Of a stretch of DNA of 64,000 nucleotides, positions 35,901 through 49,397 are shown piece after piece. The stretch is taken from the NCBI GenBank assembly GCA_947044365.1, contig OX345636.1, forward strand, positions 11,613,809-11,677,808. Direction: 5' to 3'. The position numbers and the translations under genes are program-made. The notes beneath the pieces are model-generated. The model made no database searches, was not told the DNA's origin, and worked only from the letters and a program-made list of their open reading frames with translations. Source of the stretch: Petrosia ficiformis (lineage: Eukaryota; Porifera; Demospongiae; Haplosclerida; Petrosiidae). How positions within the stretch are numbered: the first letter of the stretch is position 1; every line of letters starts with the position of its first letter.

Positions 35901-37352
35901 TGGTGTACTAAGTATGGATCACATCTAACCAATAGACTGTCATCATCCCAGGATTCAGGGTGAAGTGCTGAAAGGCACTTTTCATATCTAGTGTCACCTG
36001 GAATGTTAAAACCTTCTTCGTACCTACGCTGAAAGTGTTGAAGCTCAATTTCTGTGAAGTCAAACTTAGTGACATCTGTTTGTACATCAATTTGTCTATT
36101 GGTAGATGGGCTACAAAAGGGAATAAAAGCAACTGATGAACATGGGTTGTTACCTTTCTTATCCATGGCTAACTTGACAGCTGCTCGATTAAATGGGTAC
36201 ACACCAGTAGCCCTAAATCCTGAAGAAAATGTTGATCATTGCCTTCTTCCATGATTTGGAAAATATTTCTGAGAAACTAAATCGATTAATTACACGACCT
36301 GGGTTGCTTGACATGTACTTTTGACATTCCTCATTCCAGTACCTTTTGAGAGGGCTAAAGCATGTTTGGTCCAATGGTTGAAGAAGATGTGTGGTGTGAG
36401 GTGGCAAACAAAAAATGATGATTTCTTCTTTTGCAGCCTTCTGAATGAGAGAAGGCATATAATGGGAAGAGTGCCCATCCAGCAATAGTAATACTGGTCG
36501 AATGGCTGGAATGTGTATTAAGAAATGACGTGTAAACCACTCTTCAAACAGTTCACCATCTATCCAGCCATTTGAGGACAAACCGTAAATTGTCCCTGGT
36601 ATCTCACCCTTGGTATGATCAGGCTTTAACCTCTTCCGGTCAAATATAACCATTGGTGGCATAGAATAACCAGTTGCGCACACACAAGCTAACACAGTCA
36701 TTTGTGCTTTGTCACCAGAAGTAGTTGAATTTAAATGCTTCACTTCTTTCATGCCTACTAGCTTTCCGGGCTTATGCTCTAAAGAGAACCCTGTCTCATC
36801 ACAATTAAAAATCATGTGTGGTTTATTCAATAAATCATTATCTTTTAGGGTTTTTTCCAAGAGGTCATAGTAAGAGTTTAATATTTCAGGGTCTTGAGCT
36901 ATGGCCCTGGCATATGATAATGCTTCTGCACATCTCAATGAGAGCTGAGGATGTCGCCTTTGAAATGAGGCCCACCAACCTTTTGTCACAACTATATCTC
37001 CCTCCTCTAACCCTCTCTTTTTTGCTACGATTGCTGACACAAGTGCCAAAATTTGTTTCTTCGATCTGGCATATCCTATTTTTGAACAGCCTACAATAAA
37101 ATTAACTATTTGTTCCTCTTCTTTATCATTAAGGTATCGTTCAGGGCCACTTCTAGCATCGATGCTTACTTTTCCCGAAATTCGATCATGTAAGGTGGAT
37201 TTTGGAACGTCAAAGTCAGATGCGGCCCTCCTCACAGACATCCCTTCACTAACAGCTGAAATTGCTAGGCCCATGGACTCTTCTTTCCATGTTTTGAAGG
37301 TCTTTGGTCTTTCAGGTAGGGTCTTCCGTTTTGCTTTTGATACGATGTGCAT
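32978..37352 (-). pseudogene. pogo/Tigger-like DDE transposase with coding repeats and PHD-like finger (broken)
   Basis: Read from 37,352 downwards. N-terminus: Psq-type helix-turn-helix (SVRRAASDFDVPKSTLHDR), then a CENP-B-type HTH (GWWASFQRRHPQLSLR). Catalytic triad of the DDE_1 fold is intact: IFNCDETGFS, LLLDGHSSHY, QPLDQTCF. The first frame (379 codons) ends at 36,213; the family continuation (GFRATGVYPFNRAAVK, then FQRRYEEGFNIPGD) follows in another frame, so a 1-nt frameshift lies near 36,230. A 63-bp in-frame repeat fills roughly 34,200-35,400. A second frameshift near 34,310 leads to a stop at 34,262, while the original frame runs on to a donor at 33,998. A next exon starts at 33,696, has a TAG at about 33,594, and encodes a Lys/Glu-rich coil. 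A last exon at 33,138-32,978 encodes a PHD-like finger (QCMKCGKWYHCSC, FCSSC). Three breaks make an active product unlikely. Confidence 0.8.
34030..35400 (-). repeat. 63-bp coding minisatellite inside the transposase exon
   Basis: About 20 units of 21 residues alternate between two types: NPLNQEESFP..QDGVRSTP and NPVNRKESFPIVQDRLRST. Unit length is a multiple of three, so expansion preserved the reading frame. A few units are shortened, one carries an ACATGT insertion (about 34,870). Confidence 0.85.
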
Positions 37353-37868
37353 GATGAACTAAGAAATGAGAAAAGTTTTAATGTTATTACTAGAACATTT
37401 TAAAGCTACCAGAGATAATACATACTACGTAACTGAAGCTACTTACCAACTTTATAAATTCAAAAGAAACCAAACTGCACGTGGACAACTTCTGATCTCC
37501 GTTCAGGTTACATCCAAAAACATGCGTAATCATGCAAAGGAACGTTGACAAGTTTGTTTCCACTTGTTTTGGTGTCATTGCATTTCTGCAGCAATAGATA
37601 AAGCGATTTTATCGTTTGACTACAAACTTTAGGGTTCAGTTTAATCAAAAAATGTGAGACTGTCCGAAAATTGGTGAATTAATTATCTCCTCTACTTGTC
37701 TTGCATGCAGAGGGTGTGGTTTACGGACGGAATGAACTGAAGTGTAATTCATTCCGTTCCGATCCGATTCCATTCCTGATTCCATTCCATTCCTGCGTTC
37801 CTGCTTTCACAGTTGCCCTCACACATCATTGTGAAGACCATCAATTTCTTGTTTGTGGTCAAATCAAC

Positions 37869-37960
37869 TACAGTGGAACCTCTGAATAGCAGACACCATT
37901 GGGACAGACTGATTTGTCTTTCATATGGAGGTGTCCTCTGTCGAGAGGTGCCTTGTATAT
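37869..37960. mobile_element. Tigger/mariner-like terminal sequence, isolated
   Basis: TACAGTGGAACCTCTGAATA followed by GCAGACACC resembles Tigger-type TIRs (TA target then CAGTGGAACCTC). GAGGTGTCCTCTGTCGAGAG lies just inside. I did not find the opposite end, so this is a fragment. 37,960-39,090 otherwise holds AT-rich DNA and a short repeat at 38,665-38,805. Confidence 0.35.
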
Positions 37961-38664
37961 AAAATTGTCAAGTAGAAATTGCGTGCACGTGCATGAAATA
38001 AAATGGGTGGAGCTATAATTATTATAGAAATCTCAAGAATGCATTAACATAATTAAGTACATACCACTTTCTTCCTACTTTTTGCAAAATCACCCCACCC
38101 GAAAAGCACGTTGAATAGCAGAGAGATTTACTGGGCAATAACGAATATATAGGTGAGTGGATTATTACTCGTATAATAACAATAGTAGAAGAAGTTGTAA
38201 AGCATTATTGATTATATATCTCTCTATTTTTGCAATGAATACTTGCACACAATACCAGTAAAGAACCCTTTCTAGCCGATGTCAAACAAACAACCCAGTC
38301 TGTTGTCTTTCTGGTGCAAGGTCTTCACTGAACTTTAGTTGGTGTAGCGAAAAATGAACTACTCGCTCTTTCATTTAATTAAAAGCTTTACCATTCTTTT
38401 TGTGTCAGTCAGATTCGATGTTTTATTTAGCTATATGACATTTAAATAAATAAATAAAAATATATAGATTATTGTGTTCTGTGTGTTGCTGTGAAGTGGA
38501 GTATGATAATTATGGTTCCTATTAATATGGCAAAAAAGTCCAGTCTATAAAACAACACCTCAAATCAAATGTGCCTTCACCCATAGAAATTTCAGGGACA
38601 ATACATTCACAGGGAACTAGGATCAACTGTAATATACTGAAAGGGCACTATAATATTGTTTATC

Positions 38665-38805
38665 TAATAACAAGAGCACCTAGAATGGTTGTACGTTCCA
38701 AGGGCTCCTAGAATGGTCATACAATGCAAGTGCCCCTAGAGTCGTCACAATGCAAGTGCCCCTAGAGTCATCATACAATGCAACGGCCCCTAGATTAACT
38801 ATTTT
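38665..38805. repeat. Short tandem repeat (CCCCTAGAGTCRTCAYACAATGCAAG)
   Basis: Four diverged units of roughly 30-38 bp upstream of START gene D. Confidence 0.65.
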
Positions 38806-39093
38806 ATTGTCGTTACAGAGTAATATCAAATTTCAACATTCCAGACTGGTTCCAACTGTTGTATATAATATCACATAACAGCTAACATCACAACTTTCAA
38901 TTTACACTGTTGAATCAACTGCTGTAAATAGCAATAACGTTTTGTGAATACTTCGTAATTGAAGATTATATCAAACATATTACAGGTTTTTTTTATTTTT
39001 CATCTCGTTCTGCAACTCACCATCTATTAGAAACATCCTGTTTGGAACTGCTTGTACCTGCATTATTAACCCTGTTCATATCCTGTACTTAGA

Positions 39094-42000
39094 ATGGAAG
39101 TACACAGTTCACATGTCACTGATAAACAAGATCCTATCGTGGAGGAAGTCGTTAGTCCATTTACAGATGAAGGTATGATTTGAATGTTAGTGAGGTAACA
39201 CTAGATGTGCAAAGATGGTGCAACGACTATTGACAGCCTTAAAGTTCTATATTTTAATAGTAATGCATGTAATTATATGTGACATATAACTCAGCCTTTG
39301 ATTTATTAAATACTATATACAATAATGAAATTACATGTAAAATACAAAATGAATTGTATAAGCATACATATACATATACTTACATGCACATGCACACGTA
39401 CATGTACACACACACACACACTCACACTTGCACACACGTGTGCACACATACACACACACACTCACACACACTACATGTATACATACATACTGTACATATT
39501 TATATCTACATTTTACTTCCTATTTAGATATAAAGCGATTACAGACAGAAGCACAAGGTTATGATGAAGCTGATGGCTGGACGTTTTTCAAAAGGACAGA
39601 ATTTGCTGAGTTATGGAGGAAATCAGATGAAACTTCTGGAGTACCTCTAATTAAGGTATGGGGATCTTCATTACCATAATTAATATCCTCATTCAATTAC
39701 TTAAGTCCTAAGTAAGTTCCTGCTTTGTTTAGACACCAGGGTGTCATTCATGTGACCTGATAATTTTAGTTTCAAATGAGCAACAACCTTTTCCAACATC
39801 GTTTTAATATACATGTGTAATTTTTCTTTAATCTTCTGTTACATGTATGTCAAATTTCAATCCATTGCTTCATTATTGAGTTACAGTATGATCATGTACT
39901 AACCTTATGATATAAACAGGAATTGATAATAGATGCCTGACCTTAATTAAATTCCTGGGCTTAGCACTTTGTCATCATTGAGTTTATAGTGGAGAAACAA
40001 ATTATATTCTACCATGTAATTTTAAAACTGGGATGACTTTTGCCTCTACATGCATGAACCAACAAATGAATTGTTTTTAATTTAATTTTGTTTTAGTAGC
40101 AACCACTTTTTAGTATATAAATTATTTTGCTTGGATGTTTACCTGTATTTTAATAACTAAAAGTACGCAATTTTTATTTTAGTTAGTTATAGGTAAATAG
40201 TTATTGCAGTAGACTTATAATTTACTTATAGTAAAAGTTACAATAGCTTGCTAAAAGTTGTTTTAGTTAACTAAGAGATATGTAATCTTATGTACATGTA
40301 CTTACATAGTACATACATGTACATACTACATACTACATACTATATACATGTACATGTAAATGTTTTTAAGAGCTTCAGAAAACACATAAATGCTGCATGA
40401 TTAGAAAATATGTACATGTACATGTACATGTATATGTTCTGCCCAGGATATTTACAATGTAATGTTATATTTAGTTAGTCTACATGTACATATGGAGGAG
40501 TGAGTGGGCCCTTTCCTACCAGCATTTAATGAGCCATGGATGATAGGAGAAAGCAGAGAGGCACAGAACAACACCTCTAAGGCACTAGTTACTAGCAGTC
40601 TAGCACATACTAATACATGTATACATTTTAGATTGTGAAATTTCTACTGAATTCATAAGATACATGTAACTGTTAACAAATACACCTAATCATAAATACA
40701 CTAATCTGATTGGTCAATATGGATTAGTATATATTCTATATAGAGGTTGTTTATGTAAACATGTCCGGGGAAAATAGATAGTCATAAAAACATACATACA
40801 TATAGTGTACATGTATGTACATGTACATGTATATGTGTATGTGTATGTGTATATAGAGGTGGTTAGTGTTGATCAGAGTGGGCCGAACACTGATTAGATT
40901 GAGTGCAACTTTGTACCTACAAAACACTGATAGTAACATTAAAATATAATCATGAGTGTAAAAAAATTAATTTCGATAATACATGTAGTTTTAGATGCAT
41001 GCAATGTATTTATGAATTACAGACAATATCTTTGTTTGGGAAATCATTTCAAGTCACCATACAATAAAAGTAATTACCTTATTGTTTATTGTTGAATTGA
41101 CCAATAGCATCAGTTGAACTACTGTAGCATGAAAATGATACTACTGAGTAATTAATGTACTGTATAGTGAGTATTTATTGACAAATACATGTAATGTAGC
41201 CTACTATACATGTACATATAGAGCCATTCAGTTATATTATATTATATTATATTAGTATATTATTTCAATTTATGGCCTTTATTTGTTTGCTGTTAGGCTT
41301 GCATGACAGGAATGCCCGCTTTCCTCTTATAAAGCTTTGTATGTATATACACACACATGTACATGTACATATAAGTGCTTTCCTTTTAAGAAGCTTTATA
41401 CATGCATGTACATGTATATACACACATAATACATATAAGTACATGTGTACATGTACTTAGTACTACATAGTAAGCTAAGTGTAATTCCAGACAATGACCA
41501 CATCAATGTACATGTGCATGTACATGCATGTACATGTATATACACACATAATACATATAAGTACATGTGTACATGTACTTAGTACTACATAGTTAAGTGA
41601 CCAAGCTAAGTGTAATTACCACATCAATGTACATGTACATGTACATGCATGTACATGTATATACACACATAATACATATAAGTACATGTGTACATGTACT
41701 TAGTGCTACATAGTTAAGTGACCAAGCTAAGTGTAATTCCAGACAATGACCACATCAATGTACATGTACATGTACATACATGTACATTGTTGTCTTAGTT
41801 AATGTATATCTTGTGTACACACATAATACATATACATGTAGCACTTTCTACCACATAGTAATGTGACTTAGCTAATTCCAGACAACAACCATATCAAATT
41901 AAAAATTAATGTAGATGGTTGTCTTAGTTGAGGTTCAAGTTTCATTCAAGTTCCCCCTATCCCTCCATTCTACATGTAGTAATTCTGTGTGCACCCCTGA

Positions 42001-45000
42001 GTTTAAATATACCAGTTACATGTGTTCCATTCATCTACTAATGTTGTCTTAGTTGAGGTTCAAGTTTCATTCAAGTTCTCCCTATCCATCCATTCTACAT
42101 GTAGTAATTCTGTGTGCACCCCTGAGTTTAAATATACCAGTTACATGTGTTCCATTCATGTACTAATGTTGTCTTAGTTGAGGTTCAAGTTTCATTCAAG
42201 TTCTCCCTATCCATCCATTCTACATGTAGTAATTCTGTGTGCGCCCCTGAGTTTAAATATACCAGTTACATGTGTTCCATTCATCTACTAATGTTGTCTT
42301 AGTTGAGGTTCAAATTTCATTCAAGTTCTCCCTATCCATCCATTCTACATGTAGTAATTCTGTGTGCACTCCTGAGTTTAAATATACCAGTTACATGTGT
42401 TCCATTCATCTACTAATGTTGTCTTAGTTGAGGTTCAAGTTTCATTCAAGTTCTCCCTATCCCTCCATTCTACATGTAGTAATTCTGTGTGCACCCCTGA
42501 GTTTAAATATACCAGTTACATGTGTTCCATTCATCTACTAATGTTGTCTTAGTTGAGGTTCAAGTTTCATTCAAGTTCTCCCTATCCCTCCATTCTACAT
42601 GTAGTAATTCTGTGTGCACCCCTGAGTTTAAATATACCAGTTACATGTGTTCCATTCATCTACTAATGTTGTCTTAGTTGAGGTTCAAGTTTCATTCAAG
42701 TTCTCCCTATCCCTCCATTCTACATGTAGTAATTCTGTGTGCACCCCTGAGTTTAAATATACCAGTTACATGTGTTCCATTCATCTACTAATGTTGTCTT
42801 AGTTGGGGTTCAAGTTTCATTCAAGTTCCCCCTATCCATCCATTCTACATGTAGTAATTCTGTGTGCACCCCTGAGTTTAAATATACCAGTTACATGTGT
42901 TCCATTCATCTACTAATGTTGTCTTAGTTGAGGTTCAAGTTTCATTCAAGTTCCCCCTATCCATCCATTCTACATGTAGTAATTCTGTGTGCGCCCCTGA
43001 GTTTAAATATACCAGTTACATGTGTTCCATTCATCTACTAATGTTGTCTTAGTTGGGGTTCAAGTTTCATTTAAGTTCCCCCTATCCATCCATTCTACAT
43101 GTAGTAATTCTGTGTGCGCCCCTGAGTTTAAATATACCAGTTACATGTGTTCCATTCATGTACTAATGTTGTCTTAGTTGAGGTTCAGCAAGTTCTCCCT
43201 ATCCATCCATTCTACATGTAGTTACATGTGTTCTAATAACATTATTAGGAACATAATAAAACATGTTTATAACGAAAAATAAATAAATAAATACACATAT
43301 ACATATATAATGATATGTGACCGGCTCTGCGAAAACCAGTCTTATGGATCAAAATATAATGAGGAGATACATGTGTATGATCGAAAATAGCCAGTTCTGA
43401 ATTATTTGGGCAATCACTGTTTTATTACATAAAAAGCTTCACAAATGTCTTACCTGTCTTCTGATACCTTTAGCAAGTCTTAGAGACTTCTCTGTACTTC
43501 GCTAGCCACTGCTAAATAACTTGCTAATCATTAATTTTAATGGTTAAAAATTAATTTAATTGCGTTTTTCTCCAAATAAAGTATTTGTGACTACCATGGT
43601 TCAATCGCTCACTGTATCTTTTACATGATTGGGATGTATAATATATCATTCTAGAGCTAATTTAATGCTCTATTCAGGTGAAATTTTGATCCATAAGACT
43701 GGTTTTCGCAGAGCCCGTCACATATACATGTATATATAATATTATATATATAGTACAACTTCCCAAAAAATTATATTTTCCATTAAAGCATGATAATACT
43801 GGCTTCCTAGAGATGCACTCATTATTAATTTAATATTATAATGCTTCATTATGTAATCAAGACATTAAAACAGGTATTGGACTCTAAAGACTGCTATAAG
43901 TGTTTTATTGTGTATTAATTTAATACAAACATTCATTACGTCATTTAAACGTTTTAAAGCACTGATGCCTTTTCGCAATCTCATTGGTAATAATTTGAAG
44001 TAATGCATACTAACTCATATAACCATTAAACCACCAGTAGGTTGTTACAGTACATGAGCTTGTGCATTAATTAGCCTGATGCTTTCTTTGGAAACTACAT
44101 GTACGTACATGTGGTTGTGTATGAAATCCTACTGCACAGTGATCTGTTGTAATAGTAATTACTAGAATTGTGAACCTGATATAAACACTATTACCAGCTA
44201 TTGGTCTATAATATACTGGCAGTTAACTGGTTACTGTCACTCAAAGGTCGTTGTGTACACTTCTGTGGCTAATGAGATGATGAGACTTTTACCAGTTATT
44301 TGTCTATAATATACTGGCAGTTAACTGGTTACTGTCACTCAAAGGTCGTTGTGTACACTTCTGTGGCTAATGAGATGATGAGACTTTTACCAGTTATTGG
44401 TCTATAATATACTGGCAGTTAACTGGTTACTGTCACTCAAAGGTCGTTGTGTACACTTCTGTGGCTAATGAGATGATGAGACTTTTACCAGTTATTGGTC
44501 TATAATATACTGGCAGTTAACTGGTTACTGTCACTCAAAGGTCGTTGTATACACTTCTGTGGCTAGTGAGATGATGAGACTTTTACCAGTTATTGGTCTA
44601 TAATATACTGGCAGTTAACTGGTTACTGTCACTCAAAGGTCGTTGTATACACTTCTGTGGCTAATGAGATGATGAGACTTTTACCAGTTATTGGTCTATA
44701 ATATACTGGCAGTTAACTGGTTACTGTCACTCAAAGGTCGTTGTGTACACTTCTGTGGCTAATGAGATGATGAGACTTTTACCAGTTATTGGTCTATAAT
44801 ATACTGGCAGTTAACTGGTTACTGTCACTCAAAGGTCGTTGTGTACACTTCTGTGGCTAATGAGATGATGAGACTTTTACCAGTTATTGGTCTATAATAT
44901 ACTGGCAGTTAACTGGTTACTGTCACTCAAAGGTCGTTGTATACACTTCTGTAGTTAGTGAGATGATATGACTTCAGATTTATTATGCCACCACCATGGG

Positions 45001-48000
45001 CAACTCCCTGTTTACAAACTGTACAAAAGGCACTGTCACATTTCAGGATCTTTCCACTAATATCTTTTTTAAAACTGAAATACATGTACATGTACATGTA
45101 CCTCCACACAGCAGATATTCAATTGCTCGGAGTGAAAGGTGTATTAGTTGGCTGTTGGTTAAAGTGCTGGCCTGTAATCGAAAAGTTTAAGGTTCAAGCC
45201 CACTGGTGCAGGCTTTTTTTGCTCTTGAATATATGTACTCAGCTCTATCCTCAAAACGAGGAGGTGTTTGTCACCACATCCGGGATGTAAAGCCATTGGT
45301 CCCGGGGAGCTAGTGAATATTAGCAACTTGTGCTATTTCAGCTTCTTCGTTAGCCACATTTGGTAAAACACTTATAGAAAACAAGTGTATATAGAGAAAA
45401 CAAACATCCCTATGATTGCTTTACAAATTAAGTGAAGATAAAGTATCCCTATGACTGCTTTGTGGTGTCCAGCATTCAGTAATCATGGCTGACTTTATCA
45501 AGCATGAAAGACAACAGCTTATTATAGTTGATTATCTACTCTCCTGACCTTTCAAAGGACCTTGTAGAACTTTAGGAATATATTTCAGGCAAAATAGCTA
45601 GCTATTAGTTCCAGTTTCTACGTAAGCTACTTAGCTACAGGTCGCTTTCTTTCTGCTGGAGCTCGAGCGCGCGTGCTTTTACGCACCACACCCATTAATT
45701 GACTGAACCCCCGGGAATGACGCAACTTCCTTAACTACGTATACAACGCATACTCGCGCAAGTCGACACAAGAAAAAAAAATATATATATATACATTAAA
45801 CCCCGTGGCAAGCAATCATAGGGATATGGCCCTATGGGCCATAAAAATAATAGTTTCATTATGTTTCTCCATTTTGTTAATACTCATCGTATTATATTAT
45901 TATTATTATTAAAATTAATATTCTGTTTTGCAATATGTAAATCAATAACATGAATTTTACATGAAAACTGGTGAGTTTACCGGTTAATTTGGAACTGGTC
46001 ACAGCCAATAACACTGAATGCCCAGTCTTGAGAACCGGGAATGGTGGGTTAAAGATCATTTATGGCTAGCCAACTCTCCCAACTCATCCAGTGTCCATGT
46101 ATACTTAGAATTTTTGAAATCAGTAATTTCCAAATTCTGAATTTTGAAGTTGTGAGATGAATCATATTTGCCAATATTCTCTTCACTTTGGACGATATTG
46201 ATAATGATTGATAGAATGATAGCATATTAAATAAACTTGTCATGGTTAAATGATCAATAAATGATTTGTATTTTTCATGTTAATTCATGTACATGTATAC
46301 AGCAATTTCCCTATACAACCATACACTTACACTTATACATGCACATGTATTCATAATCTAAATTCAAATCCGATCTGAAATATTATAAATGTATTTATCT
46401 AGATGCAATCATCCACATACTGTACATGTGTACATTCAATCTAAAACATTGTTATGGGCACATGTACACGTACATGTACCTTTACCATTATCAGTTGCAC
46501 ATACATGTATCTTAAAGTACATGTATATCCAGACTGTACTTGTGCAGTTAGTAATCTGCAAAGCCTGAGATGAAATGCTTGTACTGTACAGGTAATGCAG
46601 TTGCCTATACCGATACTCTGCCTATATCTCAGATTTAGTGTAGGATAACACCAATAGATACATGTAGCTCAGTTGGTAGAGCATCTGTCCGGAGTACAGA
46701 GTGTCGTGGGTTCGAATCCCACCTGAGGCAACTCTCATTTTCATTTTTCCATTTGCCTCATTTGCCTCATTTGCCTCAGGTGTCCTTCTTTCTTTCTTTC
46801 TCTCTTTCTTTATTTCTTTCTTTCTAAATCTCCGATAACATCATGTACGTACATATTAGTAACCCTATAAATAAATAAACCCCTTTTAGTAATACATTAC
46901 AAACTTTTAATTAATGAAACTATAACTAAATTACAAGTCTATTATAACTAACTAAAATGAAAATTGGCTAATAATGGGCACTTTTATTAGTTAGCTAAAA
47001 CTAAAATCCTTTTAGTAAGCCTAATATTTTTGTAAATAAACTATAACTAAATTAAAAGTTTGATAAACTAGTCATGCTATAACTATAACTAAAAGTGTTC
47101 ATTATTGTCAAACTAAAACAACACTAATGTATGTACATGTGCATATTATTATAAATTTATGTATATTTATTTTTATTTATTTATTTATTTATAGGGTTGT
47201 CTCTATTTTCCAGGAATTCCACCAAATGAAGGTATGTATATATACATGTACACACATGTACATGTATATATACATGTATATAATAGTGATGTTGAGTTCA
47301 CAAATAGTTCTTTATTGGGCATTCACATACATGTACAACATGTACATGTATTAGTGATGTGCCAATAGTCAAATTATTGATCGCCCCACTAATTGGTATC
47401 TGTTATTATCGGCCATCAGCATCTGTTATTATCAGCCATTAGTTTTAGAATCAGAATATGTTATTATCAGCCATTAGTTTTAGTATCAGTATCTGTTATT
47501 ATCAGCCATTAGTTTTAGTATCAGTATCTGTTATATCAGCCATTAGTTTTAGTATCAGTATCTGTTATTATCAGCCATTAGTTTTAGTATCAGTATCTGT
47601 TATTATCAGCCATTAGTTTTAGTATCAGTATCTGTTATTATCGTTAGTATCAGTATCTGTTATTATCAGCCATTAGTTTTAGTATCAGTATCTGTTATAT
47701 CAGCCATTAGTTTTAGTATCAGTATCTGTTATTATCAGCCATTAGTTTTAGTATCAGTATCTGTTATATCAGCCATTAGTTTTAGTATCAGTATCTGTTA
47801 TTATCAGCCATTAGTTTTAGTATCAGTATCTGTTATATCAGCCATTAGTTTTAGTATCAGTATCTGTTATTATCAGCCATTAGTTTTAGTATCAGTATCT
47901 GTTATATCAGCCATTAGTTTTAGTATCAGTATCTGTTATTATCAGCCATTAGTTTTAGTATCAGTATCTGTTATTATCAGCCATTAGTTTTAGTATCAGT

Positions 48001-48901
48001 ATCTGTTATTATCGTTAGTATCAGTATCTGTTATTATCAGCCATTAGTTTTAGTATCAGTATCTGTTATATCAGCCATTAGTTTTAGTATCAGTATCTGT
48101 TATTATCAGCCATTAGTTTTAGTATCAGTATCTGTTATATCAGCCATTAGTTTTAGTATCAGTATCTGTTATTATCAGCCATTAGTTTTAGTATCAGTAT
48201 CTGTTATATCAGCCATTAGTTTTAGTATCAGTATCTGTTATTATCAGCCATTAGTTTTAGTATCAGTATCTGTTATATCAGCCATTAGTTTTAGTATCAG
48301 TATCTGTTATTATCAGCCATTAGTTTTAGTATCAGTATCTGTTATATCAGCCATTAGTTTTAGTATCAGTATCTGTTATTATCAGCCATTAGTTTTAGTA
48401 TCAGTATCTGTTATATCAGCCATTAGTTTTAGTATCAGTATCTGTTATTATCAGCCATTAGTTTTAGTATCAGTATCTGTTATATCAGCCATTAGTTTTA
48501 GTATCAGTATCTGTTATTATCAGCCATTAGTTTTAGTATCAGTATCTGTTATTATCAGCCATTAGTTTTAGTATCAGTATCTGTTATATCAGCCATTAGT
48601 TTTAGTATCAGTATCTGTTATTATCAGCCATTAGTTTTAGTATCAGTATCTGTTATATCAGCCATTAGTTTTAGTATCAGTATCTGTTATTATCAGCCAT
48701 TAGTTTTAGTATCAGCATCTGTTATTATCGGCCATTAGTTTTAGTATCAGTATCTGTTATTTTTTAAAGATGTAGCTGATATTGTAAATTTGTAATACTT
48801 GTGAATGTACTGATGATGTCATTTCTTGTGATTATAACATCATTAACACTTTTATAATACTCATACATGTATATACATGTACATGATGTTATCGAAGATG
48901 T

Positions 48902-48936
<35 letters not shown>

Positions 48937-49362
48937 AAGAAAGAAAGAAAGACACCTGAGGCAATGGAAAAATGAAAATGAGAGTTGCCTCAGGTGGGAT
49001 TCGAACCAAGGCAGCTCAGCTAGCAGGGTCCGAATCAAACATCTCATACGCCTGTATGAACAGGCTAACTTGACACTAGGCATTAGGTGAAGGCCAGGGT
49101 AATGAAACCACCAAAGACACCAACACCAAACCTAAGCATATACATGATGTTATTGGAGATGTAGAAAGAAAGAAAGAAAGAAAGACACCTGATGTACATG
49201 TTAGCCTGTTCATACAGGCATATGAGATGTTTGATTCGGACCCTGCCAGCTGAGCTGCCTTGGTAGCTCAGTTGGTAGAGCATCTGTCCGGAGTACAGAG
49301 TGTCTTGTGTTCGAATCCCACCTGAGGTAACTCTCATTTTCATTTTTCCATTGCCTCAGGTG

Positions 49363-49397
<35 letters not shown>

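Larger units (their letters stand above)
32083..37818 (-). mobile_element. 5.7-kb pogo-like transposon with long TIRs and a perfect 9-bp direct repeat
   Basis: Outermost 23 bp, GGGCAACTGTGAAAGCAGGA + ACG, are identical in inverted orientation at both ends. The similarity continues inwards with gaps (GGAATCAGGAATGGAAT; then a CTTCAGTT..CCGTAA.CCACACC block at 32,435-32,465 and 37,705-37,740). Both ends are flanked by TCACACATC (32,074-32,082 and 37,819-37,827). Inside, on the - strand, is a CENP-B/pogo-type DDE transposase gene with a PHD-like finger. pogo elements normally duplicate TA, so a 9-bp duplication is unexpected. 32,130-32,970 has AT-rich and poly-GTG sequence without a gene. Confidence 0.8.

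Noticed and set aside
34262..36202. 646-codon frame as a gene of its own
   Set aside because: Its start is the C-terminal continuation of the pogo-like transposase after a frameshift, followed by the coding minisatellite.
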